Assembly (NCBI GenBank): GCA_946887155.1
Contig: CAMPKM010000227.1
Span: 1 to 5,571 of the forward strand
Reading direction: 5' to 3'
Source of the DNA: an uncultured Gemmatimonadota bacterium
GTDB lineage: Bacteria > Gemmatimonadota > Gemmatimonadetes > Gemmatimonadales > Gemmatimonadaceae
Length of the DNA stretch: 5,571 nucleotides
Under the pieces are notes generated by a model. That model made no database searches, was not told the origin of the DNA, and was given only the letters and a program-made list of their open reading frames with translations. Position numbers and translations under genes: made by a program. This document shows positions 1-5,571 of this stretch, piece after piece. The stretch's first letter is position 1. Every line of letters starts with the position of its first letter.

Positions 1-55
1 CGAGCGCCTTGTAGCGGAGGTATTCGCCTTCGATCGACCTGATGAGCATGTTCAT
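1..55 (-). CDS. Partial CDS, N-terminus of a probable DinB/DUF1572-like protein
   Basis: Reading leftward from ATG at 55-53 gives an open frame of 18 codons to the window edge, MNMLIRSIEGEYLRYKAL, with no stop. A GGAAA sequence lies 8 bases upstream of this ATG and could serve as ribosome binding site; a second ATG two codons further in (49-47) is an alternative start. The pattern of a short hydrophobic start, then an acidic/aromatic helix ending in RYKAL, resembles the first helix of DinB-superfamily proteins of the DUF1572 type, which are small helical-bundle, possibly metal-binding proteins of unclear role. That family guess rests on a very short stretch and is weak. The gene starts 45 bases after the stop of the permease on the same strand, so the two may share a transcript. 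Everything beyond residue 18 lies outside the window. Confidence 0.45.
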   Translation of the reverse strand, partial: MNMLIRSIEGEYLRYKAL

Positions 56-100
56 GCCGAAAGTTTCCGCGCCACGCGTCACACCACAAGAACCGCCAGG

Positions 101-2557
101 TTACTCCTCCCGCAGCCTGCCCATCGGCGAGCGGCGCAACATGACGCGCACCGGCATCGTCAGGGCCAGAGCCGAGATGATCGAAATCCCGATGGCAACG
201 GTCAGCATGGCCACCGGATCACCAGCCTGAATACCGGGAACGACCGTCGCCGCGCCGAACGACAGCCCAACCCCGAGGAGAAGTCCGAGCATCATCCCGA
301 CCAGTGGCGCGCGGGCTCCGCGACCAACCAGCAGTCGCGTGATGTCACGCTCCGTCGCGCCTAACGCCAGGCGGATCGCGACTTCCCTGCTGCGCCGGCT
401 GGCGGTGAACGCGGCCACGCCGTAGATGCCCACGCCGGCCAGGATCAGGCCAAAGGCACCCATCACGGCAGCCACCCACGAAGCAAGGCGCTGCGGTAAC
501 AGGTAGACGTCGAGCACCTCGGTCATCGGCCGGAACGGCCCGACCGGCAGTGACGCCGACTCCTCGCGCAGCACGGCCCGTGCCGCCGCCGCGACCTGAG
601 TCTCCAGCCCCGGCTGCGTGCGGACGTGGAGATGGACGGCAGCATTGTACATCTGCGCCAACGGGACGTAGAAGAAGTTCTCCGGCTTCTGCCCCGGCGC
701 GCCGATCCGTGATTCACCCGCGATCCCGACGACCTCGAATTCCCGCCCGTATTCGCCCTGCCCGGTCGAAAAGCGGCGGCCCAACGCCTCGCCGGAGCCG
801 AACAAGGTCCTCGCCATCGACTCGTTGAGGACGGCGACGCCGGGAGCGCCGGCACGATCCAGGTCGGTGAAGTCGCGGCCCTTGAGCAAGGGGATCTGCA
901 GTGTCCGCAGGAATCCCGGCGACACGCGGTTGAAGCTGCCGTAAATATTTCCGGCGCTGCCACCAGGAACGCTGCCTAACGGGAGCAGGGGGCCCAGGGT
1001 CGACCGTCCACCGATGGGCAGCTTGCTGGCCCAGGCCACCGATTCGACCCCGGGAAGGACCTCCATCCGGTTCCGGACCGTTTCCTGGAACACCCTGCCA
1101 GCCTCGCTCGTGGTGCCACTCAGTTCCAGGTCGATCGAGCTTACGAGCACGTTGTCCACGTTCCACTGGGGCCGGAGCTCCTTCATGGTTCCCAGCGCGC
1201 GACCGAACATCGTCGTGGCAAATAGCAGCACACAGGTGACCGCCACCTGAACACCGACCAGCATCGACCGGAGCCTGACGCGTAAGCGCGAATCGGTCCC
1301 ACCTGCCTCCCGCAGCGACGTCACGACGTCAAACCGTGTCGCCGTCAGCGCAGGCAACAGGTTGAACACGAACGCGGCTCCCAGCGTGAGTACCGTAGCG
1401 AACGCGGCGACGCGCCAGTCGAATCCGAAATCGGCGCCCAGACGACCCGGAACTGGAATTGGCGGGACGATGCCGCCGAGCAGGCCGGTCGCCCACATGG
1501 CGAACGTTACGCCGGCAATCCCCGCGAAGACGAACAGGACCGACACCTCCGTCACCAGCTGCCTGACGAGTCTCCAGCGGGTAGCGCCGATCGCCCTCCG
1601 CACGGCGAGTTCACGTTGGCGATCGACGGCGCGCGCAAGCAGTACCGTGGCGACGTTGGCGCACGCCATCGCCAGCGCGAGTCCAACGAGTACCAACAGC
1701 ACCGACAGGAAGGCGGCCACCGGAACCCGTACGCTGGCCGGCAGAGGACCCCAGGCACTCACGTCGATCTCGTAGGCATGCAGCGGCGCGATGCTCGACG
1801 TCTCGCGTTGAAGCTGGTCGGCGACCTGGGAAAGGCGCGTCGCTGCCACTGTCGTACTGGTGCCAGCAGCCAGGCGCCCGAGCATCTCAACTGAGCTGGC
1901 ACCTGGCGTTGCAAGCGACTGAGCCGCCGGTAGCCCAGGTACCGCCAGACCGATCGGCAGGAAGACGTCGAGCAGGAGTCCGGTGTGATGACCACCGAAT
2001 CCTTCCGGCAGGACGCCGATGATCTCCAGGGGCACGCCATTGACCCGCGCCACCTGGCCGATGATATCCTCCCGTCCATTGAATTCGCGCTGCCACGTGT
2101 CGTGACTGATGACGACGAGCGGTGCGATCGCCGGCCATGAAGCCTCGTCAGGCATGAACAGACGGCCGCGTGCCGCACGGACGCCGAGGAGGTCGAAATA
2201 GTTGCCGGTTATCGCCAATCCACCGCGGGCGACTGGTTCGTTTGCTCCGGCGATTGACGCCGAGACAAGGGCCATCGCACTCACGTCCTCGAGCACCGCG
2301 CGTTCCTGACGTAGTCGCGAAAACACCTCCCAGGTAACGTCGCCGGTTTCCGAGCCGACGTCGCGCGCGATTTCGACCAGTCGTTCTGGCCGGCTTACGC
2401 CCGGCAACGGCTTGAAGAGCGCCGCGTTGATCAGGCTGAACACCGCACTGCTGGCGGCGATGCCGATGGCCAGACTGAGGATGGCGGAGAGACTGAACCC
2501 CGGTCGCCTGGCAAAGGCGCGAAGGGCGAAACGGACATCCTGGCGCAGCGTTTCCAT
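101..2557 (-). CDS. ADOP-family ABC transporter permease (duplicated MacB/FtsX permease, no ATPase)
   Basis: This 818-residue inner-membrane protein has two copies of the MacB periplasmic-core plus FtsX permease unit. The N-terminus (METLRQDVRFALRAF, then RRPGFS and a first membrane helix at about 21-48) is the standard ADOP opening. A periplasmic domain covers about 50-275, followed by helices near 280-308, 335-362 and 383-405. The second unit has a helix near 431-455, a periplasmic domain at about 460-685, and helices near 690-718, 748-775 and 780-802. The cytoplasmic coupling motif of the family occurs twice: RQRELAVRRAIGATR (313-327) and SREVAIRLALGATE (723-736). There is no Walker A or other ATPase signature, as is normal for ADOP proteins, which are thought to work with a separately encoded ATPase; none is present here. 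The C-terminal tail SPMGRLREE is a loose version of the usual DP..LR ending. The start is supported by GGAG placed 8 bases upstream of the ATG. The substrate is unknown; relatives of MacB act in export or mechanotransmission across the envelope. It is transcribed divergently from the cupin operon. Confidence 0.93.
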   Translation of the reverse strand: METLRQDVRFALRAFARRPGFSLSAILSLAIGIAASSAVFSLINAALFKPLPGVSRPERLVEIARDVGSETGDVTWEVFSRLRQERAVLEDVSAMALVSASIAGANEPVARGGLAITGNYFDLLGVRAARGRLFMPDEASWPAIAPLVVISHDTWQREFNGREDIIGQVARVNGVPLEIIGVLPEGFGGHHTGLLLDVFLPIGLAVPGLPAAQSLATPGASSVEMLGRLAAGTSTTVAATRLSQVADQLQRETSSIAPLHAYEIDVSAWGPLPASVRVPVAAFLSVLLVLVGLALAMACANVATVLLARAVDRQRELAVRRAIGATRWRLVRQLVTEVSVLFVFAGIAGVTFAMWATGLLGGIVPPIPVPGRLGADFGFDWRVAAFATVLTLGAAFVFNLLPALTATRFDVVTSLREAGGTDSRLRVRLRSMLVGVQVAVTCVLLFATTMFGRALGTMKELRPQWNVDNVLVSSIDLELSGTTSEAGRVFQETVRNRMEVLPGVESVAWASKLPIGGRSTLGPLLPLGSVPGGSAGNIYGSFNRVSPGFLRTLQIPLLKGRDFTDLDRAGAPGVAVLNESMARTLFGSGEALGRRFSTGQGEYGREFEVVGIAGESRIGAPGQKPENFFYVPLAQMYNAAVHLHVRTQPGLETQVAAAARAVLREESASLPVGPFRPMTEVLDVYLLPQRLASWVAAVMGAFGLILAGVGIYGVAAFTASRRSREVAIRLALGATERDITRLLVGRGARAPLVGMMLGLLLGVGLSFGAATVVPGIQAGDPVAMLTVAIGISIISALALTMPVRVMLRRSPMGRLREE

Positions 2558-2644
2558 TTACGAATCTCCGAGCGGGAGGCTTAGTTACAACGGCACCGAC
2601 GTCAGGTTGTTTCCGTGTTCCTGCCCTAACCGTTCTCGTCGCCA
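2558..2644. promoter_or_regulatory. Divergent intergenic region (permease leftward, cupin operon rightward)
   Basis: These 87 bases separate the start codons of the two divergent genes, so promoters for both units should lie here or just inside the genes. The layout is the only solid evidence: I find no pair of hexamers with good sigma-70 spacing on either strand. On the leftward side GGAG sits 8 bases before the permease ATG, and a CTCC five bases before it could pair with it (4 bp stem). On the rightward side there is no purine-rich ribosome binding site before the cupin ATG. A GACGTC palindrome lies at about 2598-2603, too short to call an operator. Confidence 0.4.
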
Positions 2645-3067
2645 ATGCCTGCACGCTTCATCACGCGAACCGAGTTGCAGGTGGAGCCCTCTCCCTGGGG
2701 GCCTCACGAGTGGATGTGCCGACCCGGCCTGACCGACGCCGAGCACCTGCTCATGGTCCGCGTCCTGATGCCGGCGGGCACTGCTCACCAGTTCCATCGA
2801 CACCCGACGATGGAAGAGATCATCTACGTCATCTCCGGCACCGCTGAGCAATGGGTGGATCGTGAGAAACGTCTCCTTGGCCCCGGCGACATGGCACACA
2901 TTCCGATGGATGTGGTGCACGGGACGTACAACGCGGGCTCCGATGTGCTGGTGTTCCTGGCGATCCTCTCTCCGGCAAAGTTCGAGGGGCCGGCCCTGGT
3001 CGATGTGCATGAGGACGAGCCATGGCGAACGCTTCGCTCGCCGATGACGTTCGCGCCGGCGGAATGA
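2645..3067 (+). CDS. Small single-domain cupin protein
   Basis: This 140-residue protein is a single cupin beta-barrel. Cupin motif 1 fits the consensus G(X)5HXH(X)4E(X)6G exactly: G45, H51, H53, E58 and G65. Motif 2 is seen as G81, P87, H92 and N96. The expected metal ligands H51, H53, E58 and H92 are all present, so it probably binds a divalent metal. It has no signal peptide and is probably cytoplasmic. Such cupins include dioxygenases, isomerases and ligand-binding proteins, and the sequence alone does not say which. The start is the first possible one: an in-frame TAA lies at 2627-2629 and no ATG, GTG or TTG occurs between it and 2645. No Shine-Dalgarno sequence precedes it, so translation may use a very short leader or be weak. 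The stop TGA overlaps the start of the next gene in ATGA, which makes it the first gene of a coupled operon. Confidence 0.9.
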   Translation: MPARFITRTELQVEPSPWGPHEWMCRPGLTDAEHLLMVRVLMPAGTAHQFHRHPTMEEIIYVISGTAEQWVDREKRLLGPGDMAHIPMDVVHGTYNAGSDVLVFLAILSPAKFEGPALVDVHEDEPWRTLRSPMTFAPAE

Positions 3068-4275
3068 AAACCGTCCTCCTGATCGGCACGCTCGATACGA
3101 AGGGCACCGAATACGAGTTCGTGCGGGACCTGCTGCACGCGCGAGGTCTCGCCACACTCGTTATGGACCTCGGCATTGCCGGCGCTCCCGCTTTCGTGCC
3201 TGACATCAGCGCCGCCGAGGTTGCAACGCGCGGTGGTTCATCGCTGCAATCGCTCCGTATGCGTGCCGATCGTGGCGAAGCCATCAGCGTCATGCTCGCT
3301 GGTGCCCGGTCGTGGACGCGTGAGCTTTTCGCCGCGGACCGCTTTCAGGGCGTCCTGGGACTCGGCGGTGGCGGCGGCACCGCCATGATCACCGCCGCGA
3401 TGCGCGAACTCCCGGTCGGCGTTCCCAAGGTCATGGTCTCGACAATGGCGTCAGGCAACGTCGCGCCTTACGTCGACATCAAGGACATCACGCTGATGTA
3501 CTCGGTGGTGGACATCGCCGGCCTGAATCCGCTGTCCCGGCGCATACTTGCCAACGCCGCCGGTGCGGTTGCGGGCATGCTGAGCACCGACATCCCGGCC
3601 GAAGAAAGTCGCCCACTCATCGCCGCAACCATGTTCGGGGTCACGACACCGTGCGTCACCGCCGCGCGCGAGCGACTCGAGGCGGCTGGCTACGACGTGC
3701 TCGTCTTTCACGCGACCGGCAGCGGCGGGCGCGCGATGGAAGGCCTGATCGACGACGGATATTTCGCCGGTGTCCTCGACGTCACGACGACCGAGTGGGC
3801 GGACGAAGTGGTCGGAGGTGTTCTGACCGCCGGACCGGCTCGGCTGTCCGCTGCGGGCCGCAAGGGTGTGCCCCAGGTCGTGAGCGTTGGGGCCCTGGAC
3901 ATGGTGAACTTCGGCGGGATGGACTCGGTGCCGGAGCCCTTTCGCGATCGCAATCTCTACGAGCACAACCCGAGCGTGACGCTGATGCGGACGACGCCTG
4001 ACGAGTGCCGAGAGATAGGTCGTCGCATCGCTGCGCAGCTGAATGAGGCGACGGGGCCAACGGTCGTGTTGCTGCCGTTGAAAGGCGTGAGCATGATCGA
4101 TCGCGAGGGGCAACCCTTCCACGATCCTGACGCGGATGCCGCGCTCTTCGGTTCGCTCCGGGACTCGCTGCGTGACGGAATTCGCGTTCGCGAGCTTGAC
4201 GCACACATCAACGATCCCGAGTTTGCGCACGCGCTGGCCGACGAGCTGCTGGCGCTCATGCCCGTACGAGCCTGA
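3064..4275 (+). CDS. UPF0261 / Tm-1-like ATP-binding-domain protein
   Basis: This 403-residue soluble protein belongs to UPF0261, the family that forms the N-terminal half of plant Tm-1. Diagnostic segments are the opening MKTVLLIGTLDTKGTEYEF (1-19), VMDLGIAG (33-40), the glycine-rich loop LGLGGGGGTAM (98-108), PKVMVSTMASGNVAPYVD (121-138), FHATGSGGRAMEGLI (215-229), DVTTTEWADE (239-248), and PLKGVSMIDREGQPFHDPDA (338-357) near the end. The length matches the usual bacterial form of about 400 residues. In plant Tm-1 this region binds ATP, so nucleotide binding is expected here, but no enzymatic reaction is known to me. I chose ATG 3064 because family members begin exactly at the MKTVLLIGT strand and because it overlaps the cupin stop as ATGA. 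An in-frame ATG at 3022, preceded by GAGGA, would add 14 residues that do not look like the family. The TIM-barrel partner follows after 7 bases. The whole conserved length appears intact, with no frameshift. Confidence 0.95.
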   Translation: MKTVLLIGTLDTKGTEYEFVRDLLHARGLATLVMDLGIAGAPAFVPDISAAEVATRGGSSLQSLRMRADRGEAISVMLAGARSWTRELFAADRFQGVLGLGGGGGTAMITAAMRELPVGVPKVMVSTMASGNVAPYVDIKDITLMYSVVDIAGLNPLSRRILANAAGAVAGMLSTDIPAEESRPLIAATMFGVTTPCVTAARERLEAAGYDVLVFHATGSGGRAMEGLIDDGYFAGVLDVTTTEWADEVVGGVLTAGPARLSAAGRKGVPQVVSVGALDMVNFGGMDSVPEPFRDRNLYEHNPSVTLMRTTPDECREIGRRIAAQLNEATGPTVVLLPLKGVSMIDREGQPFHDPDADAALFGSLRDSLRDGIRVRELDAHINDPEFAHALADELLALMPVRA

Positions 4276-4282
4276 CGAGTCG

Positions 4283-5116
4283 ATGCCATTCATTCCATAC
4301 CAGCAGTCACTCGAGCGATTACGTGCCCAGGTCGCCGCCGGCAAGCCGATCATTGGCGCCGGCGCCGGAACCGGCATATCCGCAAAGTTCGCTGAACGCG
4401 GCGGTGTCGACCTCATCATCATCTACAATTCGGGCCGCTACCGCATGGCTGGTCGCGGCAGCGCGTCAGGCATGATGCCCTACGGTGACGCAAACGCCAT
4501 CGTCGTCGAGATGTCGCGTGAGGTGCTGCCGGTGGTGAAGAACACGCCGGTGCTGGCGGGCGTGTGCGGCACCGATCCGTTCCGTCTCATGCGTGTCTTT
4601 CTCCCCGAGCTCCAACGGCTCGGCTTCGACGGGATACAGAACTTCCCGACGGTCGGGTTGATCGATGGCCAGTTCCGCCAGATCCTCGAGGAAACAGGCA
4701 TGAGCATCCAGCTCGAGGTCGACATGATCGCCACTGCCCACGAGCTCGGGATGCTGACGTGCCCGTACGTATTCGACGAGGATACCGCCGAGCGCTTTAC
4801 GAAGGCCGGCGCGGACGTCGTGGTGGCGCACGTCAACACGACTGTCGCCGGCTCGATAGGCGTGAAGACGGCGGCCATGTCGCTCGATGAGGCGGTGGAG
4901 CGCGTGCAGGCAATGCACGATGTCGCGAAGCGCGTGAACCCGGACGTGATCGTGCTCTGTCACGGCGGGCCGATCGCGACGCCTGACGACGCGCAGTACG
5001 TCCTGGAGCGCACGCGTGGCGTCGCCGGATTTTTCGGGGCGTCGAGTATCGAGCGCCTGGCGACGGAGTCAGCGATCGAGGAGCAGGCCAGGCGGTTCAA
5101 GTCACTCCGCGTGTGA
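4283..5116 (+). CDS. Tm-1-type TIM-barrel protein ('phosphoenolpyruvate hydrolase' family)
   Basis: This 277-residue cytoplasmic protein is the bacterial counterpart of the C-terminal TIM-barrel half of Tm-1-like proteins, commonly annotated as phosphoenolpyruvate hydrolase family or TIM-barrel signal transduction protein. Conserved segments mark successive barrel strands: PIIGAGAGTGISAKFAE (22-38), DLIIIYNSGRYRMAGRGS (43-60), GMMPYGDAN (63-71), LAGVCGTDPF (91-100), NFPTVGLIDG (120-129), LEETGMS with LEVD (135-147), VAHVNTT (181-187), VLCHGGPI (224-231) and GFFGASSIERL (249-259). The PEP mutase/phosphonopyruvate hydrolase label in databases is by fold similarity; the true substrate is uncertain. 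The frame stays open upstream to an ATG at 4136, but residues before MPFIPYQQSLERL read as out-of-frame UPF0261 sequence, so ATG 4283 is the start. It lies 7 bases after the UPF0261 stop with only a weak GAG upstream, consistent with coupled translation. Its stop overlaps the receptor's start. Confidence 0.94.
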   Translation: MPFIPYQQSLERLRAQVAAGKPIIGAGAGTGISAKFAERGGVDLIIIYNSGRYRMAGRGSASGMMPYGDANAIVVEMSREVLPVVKNTPVLAGVCGTDPFRLMRVFLPELQRLGFDGIQNFPTVGLIDGQFRQILEETGMSIQLEVDMIATAHELGMLTCPYVFDEDTAERFTKAGADVVVAHVNTTVAGSIGVKTAAMSLDEAVERVQAMHDVAKRVNPDVIVLCHGGPIATPDDAQYVLERTRGVAGFFGASSIERLATESAIEEQARRFKSLRV

Positions 5117-5571
5117 AGTACGTTCTTGCGCTGCTCCTGTCGTCAGGCAGCCTGGCGGCCCAGGGGACCGATACCGTTCCGACGCTGCGCGCTATCGTCG
5201 TCGCCGCCGAGCGTGCCGGAACGCCGATCAACCAGTCGACGGCCGCGGTCACCCGGCTGACGTGGGCGGACCTGGCGCGCCTTCCCTATGCGACGGTCGC
5301 CGATGTGCTTCGGCAGGTGCCCGGCATCGCGGTCGTGGACTTCGATGGTTCAGGGCGAGACCCACAACTCATGGTGCGCGGCTTCTATGGTGGGGGTGAG
5401 GCGGAATACGTGCAGGTGATGGTCGATGGCCGCCCGGTCAACCAGGCGCATAACGGGACGATTGCCTGGGAACTGTTACCGCCCCTGGCCAGCATTGAAT
5501 CGATCGAGATTGTTCGCGGCAGTTCGTCGGCGTTGCATGGCGACGCCGCGGTGGCGGGTGTGATCAATATC
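5113..5571 (+). CDS. TonB-dependent outer-membrane receptor, N-terminal part (runs off the window)
   Basis: Starting at GTG 5113, 153 codons remain open to the window edge. Residues 1-17 (MKYVLALLLSSGSLAAQ) form a compact Sec signal peptide with cleavage probable near residues 15-17. LRAIVVAAER (25-34) resembles a TonB box. The plug domain follows: TVADVLRQVPGIAV (61-74), QLMVRGF (85-91), VQVMVDGRPVN (100-110), and IESIEIVRGSSSALHGDAA (128-146), continuing GVINI at the edge. These are hallmark plug motifs of siderophore, cobalamin and related receptors, so the protein is an outer-membrane active transporter driven by TonB-ExbBD; the barrel that would carry ligand specificity is beyond the window. 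The GTG overlaps the preceding TGA as GTGA and no strong ribosome binding site is seen, so translation is probably coupled to the TIM-barrel gene. No ATG that would retain the signal peptide exists in this frame. The truncation is only the window edge. Confidence 0.92.
   Translation, partial: MKYVLALLLSSGSLAAQGTDTVPTLRAIVVAAERAGTPINQSTAAVTRLTWADLARLPYATVADVLRQVPGIAVVDFDGSGRDPQLMVRGFYGGGEAEYVQVMVDGRPVNQAHNGTIAWELLPPLASIESIEIVRGSSSALHGDAAVAGVINI

Noticed and set aside
56..100. Possible terminator between the permease stop and the left-edge gene
   Set aside because: No stable inverted repeat followed by a T-run is visible on the minus strand; read-through seems more likely.
42..230. Small plus-strand open frame at the left edge
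   Set aside because: It is antisense to the permease 3' end and to the partial left-edge gene, with no motif and no ribosome binding site.
2148..2654. Minus-strand open frame overlapping the permease 5' end (168 codons)
   Set aside because: It is a frame-shifted shadow of the permease N-terminal region; its composition is Arg-rich and the true frame has clear ADOP motifs.
2585..3157. Minus-strand open frame over the cupin gene (190 codons)
   Set aside because: It is antisense to a cupin with complete motifs, is Arg/His-rich, and would span the divergent control region; no family features.
4136..4282. 49-codon N-terminal extension of the TIM-barrel gene
   Set aside because: The extension is the +1 reading of the UPF0261 C-terminal region, with atypical Arg/Ser/Thr composition; family members begin at the MPFIPYQQ-like segment.
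3451..4422. Long minus-strand open frame of 323 codons
   Set aside because: It lies wholly antisense to the UPF0261 gene and the start of the TIM-barrel gene, has a low-complexity His/Arg/Val-rich composition typical of the antisense of G+C-rich coding DNA, and shows no recognisable domain.
5016..5399. Plus-strand open frame of 127 codons over the TIM-barrel/receptor junction
   Set aside because: It is out of frame with both the TIM-barrel protein and the receptor, which have unmistakable family motifs, and is Arg-rich as shadows are.

Overview
This is a G+C-rich, tightly packed bacterial window with two transcription units that diverge from a short intergenic region at 2558-2644. The lead clue to the host is the large leftward gene, a duplicated MacB/FtsX permease without an ATPase domain (ADOP type). 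That family is expanded mainly in Acidobacteriota (including Vicinamibacteria) and Gemmatimonadota. The TonB-dependent receptor at the right edge shows an outer membrane. I infer a Gram-negative soil-type bacterium from one of these groups, but the window does not settle the phylum.

Left half, minus strand: an 818-residue ADOP permease (2557 to 101). It is followed 45 bases downstream by the first 18 codons of a second gene (55 to 1), which runs off the left edge and looks like the N-terminus of a DinB/DUF1572-type protein.

Right half, plus strand: four genes in an almost gapless array. They are a small single-domain cupin (2645-3067), a UPF0261/Tm-1-like ATP-binding-domain protein (3064-4275), a Tm-1-type TIM-barrel protein of the 'phosphoenolpyruvate hydrolase' family (4283-5116), and the start of a TonB-dependent outer-membrane receptor (5113 to beyond 5571). 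The junctions are a 4-base ATGA overlap, a 7-base gap and a 4-base GTGA overlap, so an operon with translational coupling is very likely. The receptor begins with GTG and continues past the window, so a simple ATG-to-stop search misses it.

The central module is the most interesting part. UPF0261 followed by the TIM barrel is the two-gene bacterial equivalent of the two halves of the plant protein Tm-1, the tomato mosaic virus resistance factor. To my knowledge its bacterial biochemical role is not established. Here it is locked between a cupin and a TonB-dependent receptor, which suggests, as inference only, a pathway in which a scarce or large ligand is imported across the outer membrane and then processed in the cytoplasm. 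I see no tRNA, rRNA, CRISPR, insertion sequence or clear terminator in the window, and no stretch over 300 bases lacks a gene.
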